Positions 44,541-55,000 of a stretch of 64,000 nucleotides of DNA are shown in pieces; positions within the stretch are counted from its first letter, which is position 1; every line of letters begins with the position of its first letter. A program made the position numbers and the translations under genes. The notes beneath the pieces were generated by a model. The model was not told the DNA's origin. It searched no databases and saw only the letters and a list, made by a program, of their open reading frames with translations. Source of the DNA: Micromonospora parathelypteridis (lineage in GTDB: Bacteria; Actinomycetota; Actinomycetes; Mycobacteriales; Micromonosporaceae); contig NZ_JACHDP010000001.1 of the NCBI RefSeq assembly GCF_014201145.1, forward strand, positions 6,076,001 to 6,140,000, in the 5' to 3' direction.

Positions 44541-45560
44541 ATGAAACGCAGAATCCTCGGCGGCACGGGCATGTCCGTAAGCGAGTTCGCGCTCGGCACC
44601 ATGATGCTCGGCGCGATGGGTAACACCGATCACGACGAATCAGTCGGTTTGATTCATACCGCGCTGGATGCCGGCATCAACTTCATCGACACCGCGGACG
44701 TCTACTCCGCCGGCGAGAGCGAGGAAATCGTCGGCAAGGCGCTGAAGGGGCGGCGTGACGAGGTCGTCCTCGCTACCAAGTTCGCGCTGCCGATGGGATC
44801 GGACACCAACCACCGCGGCGGCTCCCGTAGGTGGATTACGCAGGCGGTGGAAGGAAGTTTGCGCCGCCTCGGTACCGACTACATCGACCTTTACCAGATG
44901 CACCGGTGGGATCCGGACACCGACCCCGATGAGACACTTTCGGCGCTCTCGGACCTGATCCGGGCCGGCAAGGTGCGCACGATCGGCTCGTCACTGTTCC
45001 ACCCGGAGCAGATCGTCGAGGCGCAGTGGGTCGCCGAGCGGCGCAACCACCATCGCTTCCGGTCCGAGCAGCCGCCGTACAACATCCTGCTGCGCGGCAT
45101 CGAGGCCACGACACTGCCCACCGCCAAGCGGTACGGCATGGGTGTACTGACCTTCGGCCCGCTCGGCTCCGGCTGGCTCTCCGGTCGGGCCGACCCGACA
45201 GCGGGTCACCGTAACGCGGGACCCGCCACGCGGCTGTTCGACCAGACCGAGCCGGGCAACCAGTTGAAGGTGGAGGCCGTCGGGAAGCTCACCGAGTTGG
45301 CGGCCGAAGCGGGCCTGAAGATGTCCCATCTGGCCGTCGCCTTTGTGCTGACCCACCCGGCGATCACCTCGGTGCTCATCGGTCCTCGGACCCCGGCGCA
45401 GCTCACCGACCTGCTCTCCGGCGCCGGCGTCGAACTCAGCGACGACGTGCTGGACCGGATCGACGAGATCGTTCCGCCCGGGGTGAACCTCAACCAGCAG
45501 GACATCCTCTTCCTGCCCACCACTCTCGGGGACAAGCACGCCCGCCGCCGTCCGCGTTGA
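44541..45560 (+). CDS. Aldo/keto reductase
   Basis: A 339-residue (alpha/beta)8 NADPH-dependent reductase. The catalytic tetrad is visible as Asp and Tyr in NFIDTADVYSAGESEE near 50-65, Lys in VVLATKFALP near 85-90 and His in LYQMHRWD near 118. The IGSSLFHPEQIVEAQ segment and the C-terminal SVLIGPRTPAQLTD are typical of the AKR subgroup that reduces or dehydrates small aldehydes and sugars. Likely regulated by the divergent MmyB-like protein. It ends before a very strong hairpin shared with a convergent gene. Confidence 0.93.
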   Translation: MKRRILGGTGMSVSEFALGTMMLGAMGNTDHDESVGLIHTALDAGINFIDTADVYSAGESEEIVGKALKGRRDEVVLATKFALPMGSDTNHRGGSRRWITQAVEGSLRRLGTDYIDLYQMHRWDPDTDPDETLSALSDLIRAGKVRTIGSSLFHPEQIVEAQWVAERRNHHRFRSEQPPYNILLRGIEATTLPTAKRYGMGVLTFGPLGSGWLSGRADPTAGHRNAGPATRLFDQTEPGNQLKVEAVGKLTELAAEAGLKMSHLAVAFVLTHPAITSVLIGPRTPAQLTDLLSGAGVELSDDVLDRIDEIVPPGVNLNQQDILFLPTTLGDKHARRRPR

Positions 45561-45602
45561 CGCCACCGGCCGAGCGTCGGGCTCCAGGACAGATCCGTAA
45601 AG

Positions 45603-45649
45603 AGGTCCGCCGGTACAGGTCCTCAAGGGGAACCTGTACCGGCGGACCT
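45603..45649. terminator. Perfect 18-base-pair hairpin, bidirectional terminator
   Basis: AGGTCCGCCGGTACAGGT (45603-45620) and ACCTGTACCGGCGGACCT (45632-45649) are exact inverse complements around an 11-base loop. It stands between the convergent aldo/keto reductase and M14 peptidase genes. Confidence 0.85.
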
Positions 45650-45708
45650 AATCTGTTCCAACCGCTGTTACCTGGCTGACCCGCGATCCATCCGGGCCAG
45701 CTGGGCGC

Positions 45709-48189
45709 CTACTTCGTGCGGATCGTGATCGTGGCCTTGCGGTAGTTGTTGCGCCTGTCGTTCTTCGTCGGGTCGTAGTTCTGCTCGATGTTGCCCGCCG
45801 CGTCGACCGAGAACCAGTGGAACGTCGTCGTCTCGCTCACGTGGAACACCTCGCCCGGCTCCCGGAACTCGGTCGCCTCGTAGCGGGGCGACTGGAGGGT
45901 GGGCCGGCTGCCGTCCGTCGTGTAGTAGATGGTGGCCGGCTCGTTCGTCTCGAAGCGCACGTCGACGGGCTTGGAGTACTTCCCGCCGCCAGGTACGAGC
46001 TTGGACGTCGGGTCCTTCTTGTCCTTGCCCCAGTCCGCTGCGACTCGGAACATCTCCATGATGCCGTTGGCGTACTCCATCGTCTCGGCGTGGCCGCTGA
46101 CGAGGTTCGGATCGCCCTCCCATACCGGCTGGAACGAGCCGCCCTGCCAGTCGCCGGTGGCCGGGTTGTAGACCGAGCCGCCGACCTCCCAGCCGAAGGC
46201 GTAGATCCCATAGGTGTGGTACAGGTCCTCGCGCACGTTACCGGCGGAGGAGTAGAGGACGTCCGATGAGCCGCCGACGTTCTCCGGCGTGACGACGGTC
46301 TCCCGGTGCGCCTTCACCTGCGACAGGATCCTGTCGGCCGACTGCCAGTAGAACGCCTCGTCACCCAGCGGCGGGCGCGGCGTGGTGATCCGCCCGTCCG
46401 CGATGTAGGCGCCGGGCTGCCAGAACAGCTGGCCGCCGTTGGAGTGCACCGACATCATGAACTTGATGTTCGAGTACTTCTCGACCAGCCAGATGATGTT
46501 CTTCGACTCAGGTTCGGACAGCTCTGCCGGCCCCTGGTAGGTGTCGCTGACGCAACTGGTCGACGCACCCGAGTAGCCGTCGTGACCCGACCCGACCCGG
46601 TAGTTCCGGTTCAGGTCGACGCCCCAGGAGTTACGCCGGGCCGGATCGGCGTTCTCGTCCGGGCAGTGGTTGGTCATGTTCCGGCGCTGCGAGGCGAAGT
46701 TGTAGAAGCTGTAGTTCGCCCCGTCGGGGTTGTTGGACAGGATGAAGAAGACGTCGGTGCCCTCGACGATCTTCTTGGTTTCCTTGTCCGTCTTGTAGTT
46801 GTGCACCAGACGCTCGGCCGACTCCAGTGAGGTCGTCGCCGGCACCCACTCGCGGGCGTGGTCCTGCGCCTGGATGAGTACGCCGGGGTTCCTGCCGTCG
46901 CGGTGCTTGCCGATCCGCAGGACGGGGATCGTGACCGGCCCACGCGGCACCTCGCCCTCCGGTGCGCCGACGCGCTTCTGGTCGAGGGAGTCGGTCAGCG
47001 CGACCGGGCCGGACGTCGGCGCGACGATGCCGGTGCCCGCGTTGGTCCGGTACGGGTGCGCCCGGTCGATGAGGCCCTGGGACTGAGCCTCCAGCGCCGC
47101 CGCCACCTCGGTAGCCGTACTCGCGACCCCGGCGGAGGCGTCCTTCGCGAGGAGGACGCGGATCGCCTTGCCCGCCACCTCGACGCTGAGCGGGAGGTTC
47201 GCCTCCGGCCGCTCCACGAAATCGACGGTGATGTCGTTGCCACCCTCGTGGCCCCACGCCGCCGAGCTGACGACGACCGCGGACTGCCCGGTGCCGCCGA
47301 TCGTGGCCTGCGCCTTGCGCTGGTAGCCGTTCGTCTGGTTCGGCAGGTAGACGATCTCCGCGATGTCCGGGTACTGCCGGGCGATCTCCTTGGCGCGGCT
47401 GTAGAGCTGCTGCGGGTTCCGGTAGCCGTCGACGAAGTCCGACTTGTAGCCCCGGTTCTCCGTCAGCGGCGGCGGAGCGTCCTCAAGCCAGTCGGAGACG
47501 TCGCCGGTGGCGACGCCGCCGGTCGAGCTCGTGACCCGGATCTGGTTCGGGCGCGCGTCGAGCTTGAACAGGTTCCGGTGGAACATGTACTGCCCGGAGT
47601 CGACGAACCGGCTCATCGTCCGGGCGAAGCCGAACGAGGTGCGCCGGCCTGAGTCGTTCTCGAGCTGCATCGTGACGATCGGGTCGGCCTGCTGCCCTTC
47701 GGTGGTCCGCGCCTCGACGTACAGGAATCCCTGGCCCTTCGTGGTGAACCAGTCGGCGCGGACGACCCGTACCGTCGCCTCGTGGCCGTGCGGCTGGTCA
47801 GCCTGCGTACGGAGGGCCTGGAGGCCGCCGTCGGCCTCTTCACTCCAGGCGAAGCCTTCGTCGTCGCCGAGGATCTGAACGCCCATCGCCTGGAGTTCGG
47901 CGGTCTGCGCGGCGGTCACCACCGCCTCACCCTCGATGCCGCTGGGCACGCGCCTGAGGCCGTGTTCGAGGTCGAAGCCGGCGGCGACGACCTTGTCCAA
48001 CATGTCGGCGCCGGTCAGTTGGATGCGTACGAGGCGTACCGATTCCTGGACCTCTAGTGGGGAACGCCCCGAACCCGCCGTGGCTGTGGGCGCCGCGGGA
48101 TCCGCGCCCACGGGTGCTGGCACGGTGAGGACGCTCGCCACCAGGGCGGGCAGCGTGAGAAGCGCGATGCGCAGTCGTCTGCGTTGCAT
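45709..48189 (-). CDS. Secreted M14 zinc carboxypeptidase, multidomain
   Basis: An 826-residue exported protein. The signal peptide is about 31 residues (RRRLRIALLTLPALVASVLT...APVGA). The catalytic domain holds the zinc motif HAREW (His444, Glu447), then MSVHSNGG with His582 as third ligand, and GWEVGG with Glu668 as likely catalytic base. The long N-terminal region (about 35-330) may be a propeptide plus accessory domain. The last 100 residues (RFETNEPATIYYTTDGSRPT) match the chitobiase/hexosaminidase C-terminal-like domain. It removes C-terminal residues from peptides outside the cell. The ATG at 48189 follows AAGGAGGG. Stand-alone transcript with a 244-base upstream gap. Confidence 0.88.
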   Translation of the reverse strand: MQRRRLRIALLTLPALVASVLTVPAPVGADPAAPTATAGSGRSPLEVQESVRLVRIQLTGADMLDKVVAAGFDLEHGLRRVPSGIEGEAVVTAAQTAELQAMGVQILGDDEGFAWSEEADGGLQALRTQADQPHGHEATVRVVRADWFTTKGQGFLYVEARTTEGQQADPIVTMQLENDSGRRTSFGFARTMSRFVDSGQYMFHRNLFKLDARPNQIRVTSSTGGVATGDVSDWLEDAPPPLTENRGYKSDFVDGYRNPQQLYSRAKEIARQYPDIAEIVYLPNQTNGYQRKAQATIGGTGQSAVVVSSAAWGHEGGNDITVDFVERPEANLPLSVEVAGKAIRVLLAKDASAGVASTATEVAAALEAQSQGLIDRAHPYRTNAGTGIVAPTSGPVALTDSLDQKRVGAPEGEVPRGPVTIPVLRIGKHRDGRNPGVLIQAQDHAREWVPATTSLESAERLVHNYKTDKETKKIVEGTDVFFILSNNPDGANYSFYNFASQRRNMTNHCPDENADPARRNSWGVDLNRNYRVGSGHDGYSGASTSCVSDTYQGPAELSEPESKNIIWLVEKYSNIKFMMSVHSNGGQLFWQPGAYIADGRITTPRPPLGDEAFYWQSADRILSQVKAHRETVVTPENVGGSSDVLYSSAGNVREDLYHTYGIYAFGWEVGGSVYNPATGDWQGGSFQPVWEGDPNLVSGHAETMEYANGIMEMFRVAADWGKDKKDPTSKLVPGGGKYSKPVDVRFETNEPATIYYTTDGSRPTLQSPRYEATEFREPGEVFHVSETTTFHWFSVDAAGNIEQNYDPTKNDRRNNYRKATITIRTK

Positions 48190-48433
48190 GCTTCCCTCCT
48201 TCTGTTTGCGGCCTGTGGTTGATGCCGTGGCCGGCCCACGAGCGGGCCGGACCGACCCATCGGATGGACATGCTGAGGTCGCCCACGGTGAGCGCGTGCG
48301 GGCTGTGAGCGAGCTCGGAGCGGTGAGTGTATGTGAATACTTCGCATCGACGGCCCGGCTGAGCCCGATCTTGAGCATTGCTTGAGTTAGTCGTTCAACC
48401 TCGGCTACCGAGGGTCAGGCCGGTCCGGTGTGG

Positions 48434-50554
48434 TCAGTGCGTGAGGATCAGCTGTCCGAGTTCCTGGGTGCATCGGGTGAGCGCGACGTAGAGGCCGTTC
48501 CAGCCGCGCGGTTCGGCGGCGATGCCCTGAGGGTCGATCAGCAGCGTCGCGTCCCACTCCAGTCCCTTGGACTGTGTCGCGCTGAGCACCGGCACGTCGT
48601 TCAGCACCGGTAGGAGTTCGGCGATGCGGTCGGTGGGGGCGATGACGCCGACCATGCCGCCCTGCCACCGTCGCTGCAACTGTCGCAGGGCTTGGGCGGC
48701 GGCGTCGGCAAGCTCGGCGGGCGTGATCGTGAGCTCCCAGGGGGCGATGCCGGCGGAGCGTACCGCCCGTGGCGGCGCGTTGTGGCTGCCAGCTTCCTTC
48801 AGGACCGGTTCGGTGAGGTCCATGACCTCCCGGGGGGTCCGATAGCAGATGGTCAGCTCCGCGGCGGTCCAGCGGTCTCCGAAGGCAGCCCGCACCGCTT
48901 GTGCCCAGCTGGTGTGCCGGTGCGCCGCCTCCGCCTGGTCGATGTCGCCGACCGCGGTGATGGAGCGACTGGGACAGCGCCGTAGGACCATCTGCCACTG
49001 CATCTCGGACAGCTCTTGCGCCTCGTCGATGACGATGTGGCCGTACACCCAGCCGCGTTGCCGGCGAGCGTGGTCGGCGACGAACTCGCCCTGCGGTTGC
49101 GGGGCTTCGCCCTCGCCCAGCAGGTCGGCGAGAGCATCGAGCAGAGGGATGTCACTCGATGCCCACGGGGCAGGCTCGGCCGAGACGGCGGTGATCTCCT
49201 CCGGGGAGAGTCGCGGGGCGAACTGGGCCAGCAGGGTGCGGTCGGTCAGGAACCTACGTAGCAGGGTTTCGGCATCGAGGGTGTGCCACCATGCCTCGAT
49301 GAACCGGGCGATGGTGGCGTTCTCGGCGATGCGAGAACGAAGATCGGAGATCTCGTCCTCGGAGAGCAGTCCGTCGACATCACTGCCGGAGGAGGCGCTG
49401 CCGAAATGGTGGTCCTGCTTCATGCTGCTGTCGACGCGGGCGAGGATGTCCTCGAAGCCCTCCTCCATCTCGTCCATCAGCGCCTTGCGCTGCTCGACGA
49501 CGGCTTCGGCGAGGAGATGGTGCAGTTGCTCGGCGAACACCGTCCGGGCGTGCTGGTAGGGGCGTCCCTGCACGGCCGAGGCGAGCGCCTGAGCCACTGC
49601 TGACGCGGAGATGACGTGGAACTCGCCCTCCCAGCGCAGCTTCAGGTCGCGGGGCCGGGGGAGCAGCGACGTGACGTAGTTTTCGAGCGCGGGTTGCCAG
49701 AGTGCGCGGCCCTTGATCTCGGCGACAGACCGGCTCTCGTCGCGGCCCACCCGAATATTGGTCAGCAGAGTGTCGCAGGTCGCCGAGACGACGGCGGTCT
49801 CACCGAGCGCGGGCAGCACCTGGGCGATGTACTGGAGGAACCGCGGCGAGGGGCCGAGGACCAGGACCGCCTGGTCGGCCATCTGCCGGTGGGTGAACAG
49901 CAGATAGGCGACGCGGTGCAGAGCGACCACCGTCTTGCCGGTGCCGGGACCGCCCTGAACGATCAGCGGGCCGGTCGCCTCAGCCCGGATGATGTCGTCC
50001 TGTTCGCGTTGCAGCGTGGAGATCGCCGTCGACATGCGACCGGTGCGCCGCTGGTCGAGGGCGGCCAGCAGAGCGCCTTCACCGACGAGCTCCGCCGTCA
50101 TGGTCCCGTCCAGTGGCTCGTCGTCCACACCGACGACAGCCGATCCCGTCGTGCGGATGTGCCGGCGCCGCGCCTGACCCTGGGGGTCGACAGCCGTCGC
50201 GGTGTAGAACGGCCGAGCCGCGGGAGCGCGCCAGTCCACCAGCAGTGGCTCGCTGTCCTCGTCGTCGTTGCGGAGACCGACACGGCCCACGTGTCGCACG
50301 GTGCCGTCAAGGCCGTCGAGGCGGCCGAAGACCAGGCCCTCCCGTGCTCGCCGTAGCTCCTCGTACTGCTGGCGGAGCATGCGTTGCCGGGCCTGTTCCA
50401 CCGCGTCCAGGGCCTCCGCCGAAAGCTCGGCCCGCAGGTGGTCGGCCAGCCTGTCGCGTCGGGCCGTGGCCGAGTCGAGAAACTCCTGTTCCTCGGCGAC
50501 CGCGGATCGACGCGAGTCAGCAGTGCCGTTGTTCAGAGCAGAATTCCGGCGCAT
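48434..50554 (-). CDS. HelD-family UvrD/Rep-like helicase (RNA polymerase-associated)
   Basis: A 706-residue superfamily 1 ATPase. It starts with a long coiled-coil-rich N-terminus (AEEQEFLDSATARRDRLADHL near 20-40), a DWRAPAARPFYTA segment near 107-119, Walker A GGPGTGKT at 201-208 and later GHIVIDEAQELSEMQW (Walker B) near 470-490 and ATQSKGLEWDATLLID near the end. This is the layout of HelD, which frees stalled RNA polymerase; some actinomycete members (HelR) give rifamycin resistance. Start set at the ATG 50554, with AAGGA seven bases upstream; an in-frame upstream extension is non-conserved. It is alone between two 230-245-base gaps. Confidence 0.88.
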   Translation of the reverse strand: MRRNSALNNGTADSRRSAVAEEQEFLDSATARRDRLADHLRAELSAEALDAVEQARQRMLRQQYEELRRAREGLVFGRLDGLDGTVRHVGRVGLRNDDEDSEPLLVDWRAPAARPFYTATAVDPQGQARRRHIRTTGSAVVGVDDEPLDGTMTAELVGEGALLAALDQRRTGRMSTAISTLQREQDDIIRAEATGPLIVQGGPGTGKTVVALHRVAYLLFTHRQMADQAVLVLGPSPRFLQYIAQVLPALGETAVVSATCDTLLTNIRVGRDESRSVAEIKGRALWQPALENYVTSLLPRPRDLKLRWEGEFHVISASAVAQALASAVQGRPYQHARTVFAEQLHHLLAEAVVEQRKALMDEMEEGFEDILARVDSSMKQDHHFGSASSGSDVDGLLSEDEISDLRSRIAENATIARFIEAWWHTLDAETLLRRFLTDRTLLAQFAPRLSPEEITAVSAEPAPWASSDIPLLDALADLLGEGEAPQPQGEFVADHARRQRGWVYGHIVIDEAQELSEMQWQMVLRRCPSRSITAVGDIDQAEAAHRHTSWAQAVRAAFGDRWTAAELTICYRTPREVMDLTEPVLKEAGSHNAPPRAVRSAGIAPWELTITPAELADAAAQALRQLQRRWQGGMVGVIAPTDRIAELLPVLNDVPVLSATQSKGLEWDATLLIDPQGIAAEPRGWNGLYVALTRCTQELGQLILTH

Positions 50555-50785
50555 TCGCAAATCCTTGTACTGGTGCTCTCCCTCGGCCCGGACGAGCCGC
50601 AGTGTAATCCGGCGGCAAGCATAGGGTTGGTTCTCGTCGGCGGCCAGGAACTCAGTCGGCAGAGATGCGAATCTCAATGTCTTGCGGCTCTGGGCGGAAT
50701 GTGGCCTCGCGCAATCGTGATTCTTTATTGACTCGGTGTTCCAGCCGCGATTGCCCACCGCCGAGCGGGCGCGGCGCCGGGCGGT

Positions 50786-52078
50786 TCAGCGAGGTAGCGG
50801 GGGCAGCGCCGGGCTGTCGAGCCAGGCGGCGAACAGGCCGTCCAGGGGCTCGCGGGCGAAACGCTGGGCGTGCGACCGGAACTGCTCGGTCGTCACGGTC
50901 GCATGCCGGTGCTCGGCGACCCAGGTCCGCAGGAGCGCGAAGAACGACTCGTCGCCGATCCTCTTCCGCACGGCATGCACCGTGAGGGCGCCACGCTTGT
51001 AGACCAGCGGGTCGAACATCCGGTCGACGCCGGGATCCGCGACGGTGACGTCCCTCGGGCGGGCCGCGATCCACGCGTACCAGTGCGCGGCCAGAGCATC
51101 CGCCGGCTCATCGCCGCAGATGCCGGACCACAACCACTCGGCGTACGTGGCGAAGCCCTCGTTGAGCCAGATGTGCCGCCAGTCCGCGACCGTGAGGCTG
51201 TTGCCGAACCACTGGTGGGCCAGTTCGTGCACGACGAGCCGCTCGTGCGTGCGCCGCCCGTCGACGTGGTTCCTCCCGAAGACGGCCATGCCCTGCGCCT
51301 CGACCGGATCGTCGAGCTCGTCGTCGGCGACCACGACGACGTACTCCCGGAACGGGTACGGCCCGAAGAGCCGCTGCAGCGCCGTCATGATCTCGCCGTG
51401 CCGACCGAAGTCGTGGGCGACGTGCCTGCGCAGTGCGGGCGGGATCGCGGCGCGCTGCACCACCCCGCCGACGGCCAGGTCCACCAGCTCGTAGCGTCCG
51501 ATCTGGACGCTCATCAGGTACGGCGAGGTCGGCTCGTGCCGCTCGTACACCCAGGTCGTGCTGCCCGCACCACGCCGCCGGAGAACGGGATCACCGGTCA
51601 CCAGGACGGCGTACGGGGAGGTGGTCGTGACCGCCACCCGGAAGGTGGCCTTGGCGCCGGGCTGGTCGTCGCACGGGAACCACGACGGTGATCCGTTCGG
51701 CTGGCTGGCCACGAGCACCCCGTCGGTGAGCTCTTCCCAGCCGAGGTTGCCCCAACGGCCGGAGATGGGGACCGGCTTGCCCGCGTACCGGATGTCCACC
51801 CGAAAGGTGTCCCCGACGCCGATCGGTCGCTCGGGCTTGATCTGCAGCTTGTCCGGCCGGTGGCTGTATTTTGCCGGGCGCCCGTCCACCCGGACGTCCT
51901 GAATGCGGAACTGACCGAGGTCGAGGGTGAACCGCGACAGCGGCTGTTCGGCCACCGCGGTGATGTCCGCCCGGCCGGCCAGCCGGTTCGACACGACCCG
52001 GTAGTCGAGGTCGAGGTCGTAGTGCAGCACCCGGTAGCCGTCGTTGCCGTGCTCCGGAAGGTACGAGTCGCCGGTCAT
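50786..52078 (-). CDS. M1 family metallopeptidase
   Basis: A 430-residue cytoplasmic aminopeptidase. The zinc site is HELAH at 284-288 with the third ligand Glu307 in NEGFATYAEW (HExxH-x18-E). The N-terminal beta domain is normal (residues 1-190), but the C-terminal HEAT-like domain of full-length enzymes (about 850 residues) is missing, as in the short M1 group of actinomycetes. The start is the ATG at 52078, in an ATGA overlap with the Pls/PosA-type NRPS gene. Strict coupling suggests the peptidase acts on the NRPS product, for example trimming or detoxifying it (inference). Confidence 0.9.
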   Translation of the reverse strand: MTGDSYLPEHGNDGYRVLHYDLDLDYRVVSNRLAGRADITAVAEQPLSRFTLDLGQFRIQDVRVDGRPAKYSHRPDKLQIKPERPIGVGDTFRVDIRYAGKPVPISGRWGNLGWEELTDGVLVASQPNGSPSWFPCDDQPGAKATFRVAVTTTSPYAVLVTGDPVLRRRGAGSTTWVYERHEPTSPYLMSVQIGRYELVDLAVGGVVQRAAIPPALRRHVAHDFGRHGEIMTALQRLFGPYPFREYVVVVADDELDDPVEAQGMAVFGRNHVDGRRTHERLVVHELAHQWFGNSLTVADWRHIWLNEGFATYAEWLWSGICGDEPADALAAHWYAWIAARPRDVTVADPGVDRMFDPLVYKRGALTVHAVRKRIGDESFFALLRTWVAEHRHATVTTEQFRSHAQRFAREPLDGLFAAWLDSPALPPLPR

Positions 52079-55000
52079 GCTGGTCGCGCGTTGGGTGCCG
52101 GCCAGGTCGCGATCGGGTTGCCCCGCCACCGGCTGTCGGATGGAACGGCGTCGCCACGGGTCACCAGCGAACCGGGCCCGACGGTGGTCCGCGCGCCGAT
52201 GCTCGCGCCGGGCAGGACGATGCCGTGCGGACCGAGCGCTGCTCCCGCGCCGAGTGTCACCTCATCCATGCTCATTACACGATCATGGAACAGGTGGGTC
52301 TGCACCACGCAACCGCGGTTCACCGTGGCCCCGTCGCCGAGGCGCACCAGGTCGTACTCCGGCAGCCAGTACGTCTCCAGCCAGACGCCCCGGCCGATCT
52401 TCGCACCGAGCGTGCGCAGCCACGCCGTGAGCAACGGGGTGCCGGTCGCGAAACGGACCAGCCACGGCGCGGCGAGGACCTCGACGAACGTGTCGGCCAG
52501 CTCGTTGCGCCACACGAAGGAGGTCCACAGCGCGCGTTCGGTGGCCCGGAACCGTCCCACCAGCAGCCACTTGGCAGCGGTCGCGATGGCGGCCGCGACG
52601 AGCGCCGCAGCCAGCAGCACCGGCCCGGAGACGAGCGCGGCGGCACCCCACCCGGCGGTCCGCCACACGGCCGCGAGCACAGCCAGGACGCCGACCGCCA
52701 AGGCGGCGGCGAACATCACCGGGACGATCCGACACAGCTCGATCGCGGCCCGGGCCAGCTTCAGCCGGACCGGCGGGTCGAAGGTGCGGCTGGTGTCCGC
52801 CGCTTCCACGGTACGGCGCAGGGGCATCGGCGGCGCGCCGAGCCACGACGAGTCCTTCTTCGCCTTGCGCGGCGCCGACGACAGCACGCCGACAAGCCCA
52901 CGTTTGGGCACCGACCTGCCGGGTGCCGCCATCCCCGAGTTGCCGAGGAACGCCTGCTTGCCAATGCGGGCCGGAGCGACGCGCAACCACCCGTGACTCA
53001 GCTCGTACGTCGCGACCATGGTGTCGTCGGCGAGGAAGGCCCCGTCGGCAACCGTGGTCATCGAGGGCAGTGCGAGCACCGTCGAGGCCTCCACCCCACG
53101 TCCCACCCTGGCCCCCAGCAGCCGCAACCACACCGGTGTGAAGAGGCTGGCGTAGAGCGGGAACAGTCCGACCCGGGCCATTCCCATCAGCCGCTCGGTC
53201 GTCCAGACCTGCCACGCCACCCGCCCCTGCACCGGGTGGTACCCGGCGCGCAGGCCGATGCTGAGAGCCCGGACCGCCCCGAGCACCAGCAGCGCGTAAC
53301 CCACGACATAGGCGACGGTCGCCACCGCGACGGCGGCCAACACCGCGCCGACCGTCGGTCGGACGACGAGCGTCCAGCCGAGCAGCGCCAGCGCCGGCAA
53401 CGCGGCGACGACCGGCAACAGCCCCAGCAGTTGGGCGGTCATTCCATACGCGACCGGCCAGAGGCGAGCCCCCATCCGCGATCGCGGCGGACGCTGCCCG
53501 GGCCACCCGGCCGAATCCTTGGCCGCAGCGGGTGCGGCCGGCGACCCGGCCCACCGTTGGTTCGCCGGTACGGCGCCGGCCACGGTCGAGCCCGCGGCGA
53601 TGCGCGCGCCCTTGCCGATCCGAGCGCCCGGCATCAGGGTGCTGCGGGATCCGACCCGGGCTCCGGCGCCGACGCGTACCTTGCCGATGCGGACGACATC
53701 GCCGTCGACCCAGTGGCCGGACAGGTCGACCTCCGGCTCGATCGCCGCGCCACGGCCGAGCTTGAGCAGACCGGTGACCGGCGGCGCGGAGTGCAGGTCG
53801 ACGTCGTCGCCGATCTGCGCACCGAGCGCCCTGGCGTAGGTGATCATCCAGGATGCTCCGGCGACGCTGGTGGCACCGGTCAGTTCGGCGAGCCGTTCGG
53901 CGGCCCACAGCCGCAGGTGCACGCTGCCCCCACGCGGGTAGCTGCCGGGGCGTACCCCGCGCAGCAGCAGTCGCGCTCCTCCGGCGGCCAGGGCGATCCG
54001 GCCGAGCGGGCTGAACAGCGCCGCCCAGCCCAACACCACCCACCACCAGGACACGGCCGGCGCCCAGGGTGCCGAACCGAACAGGGCGAGGACGTTGCCG
54101 ACGGCGGCCAGGACGGTCCACCATCGGAGCCCGACCAGCGCGAGCATCGGCACCATCAGCAGGGCCTGGATCAGGCCGGCGCGTCGCGGCGTCGGCCGGA
54201 CCTCCCGGCGGATCGCCGCCGTGCTGTCCAGCGCGTCGAGCACGGCCGCGAGCTGCGACAGTCTCGGGTGAAGGTAGATGTCGGCCACCGACACCTGGGG
54301 GTGCCGGCGTCGGATCCACGCCACCAGTTGCGCCGCGTTCAGGCTGCCGCCGCCGTGGTTGAAGAAGTCCGCGTCCGCCTCGGTGGGACGTACGCCCAGA
54401 ACATCCGCCCAGCCGCCGGCGAGCCAGTCCTCGGTCTCGGTCAGCTCACCCGCCGCGTCCTCGGCGTTGGCCAGTGGCCAGGGCAGCGCGGCCCGGTCCA
54501 CCTTCCCGGACGTCCGGGTGGGCAGCGCGTCCACCACGGCCAGCATCGGAACGAGCGCGGCCGGCAACTGCTCACGGATCCGCAGCGCCGCCGTCGCGGT
54601 GTCGAACGCGACGCCGTCGTGCGGGACCACGTACCCCACGAGCAGTTGGTTACCCGCGGCGGTCCGTTGCACCGCGGCGGCGGCACCGGCGACTCCCGGC
54701 AAAGCCTGCAGCGCGGCGTCGATCTCACCCAGCTCGATCCGGCGTCCGCCGAGCTTGACCTGCTCGTCGCCGCGACCGACGAACACGAGCCCCTCGGGGT
54801 CCGCCCGGACGATGTCCCCGCTGCGGTAGGCCCGCTGCCAGCCGAGCGCCGGCAGCATCGCGAACTTCTCGGCGTCCTTGCCCGGATCCAGGTAGCGGGC
54901 GAGTCCCACCCCACCGATCACCAGCTCGCCGGTCTCGCCCATCCCGACCGGAACGCCGGAGCCGTCGACCACCGCGAGCTCCCAGCCGGCCAGCGGCAAC

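Noticed and set aside
50555..50785. Rifamycin-associated element upstream of the HelD gene
   Set aside because: I looked for an inverted repeat with GCTTGC arms; only a half-like GCTTGCCGCC was seen, which is not enough.
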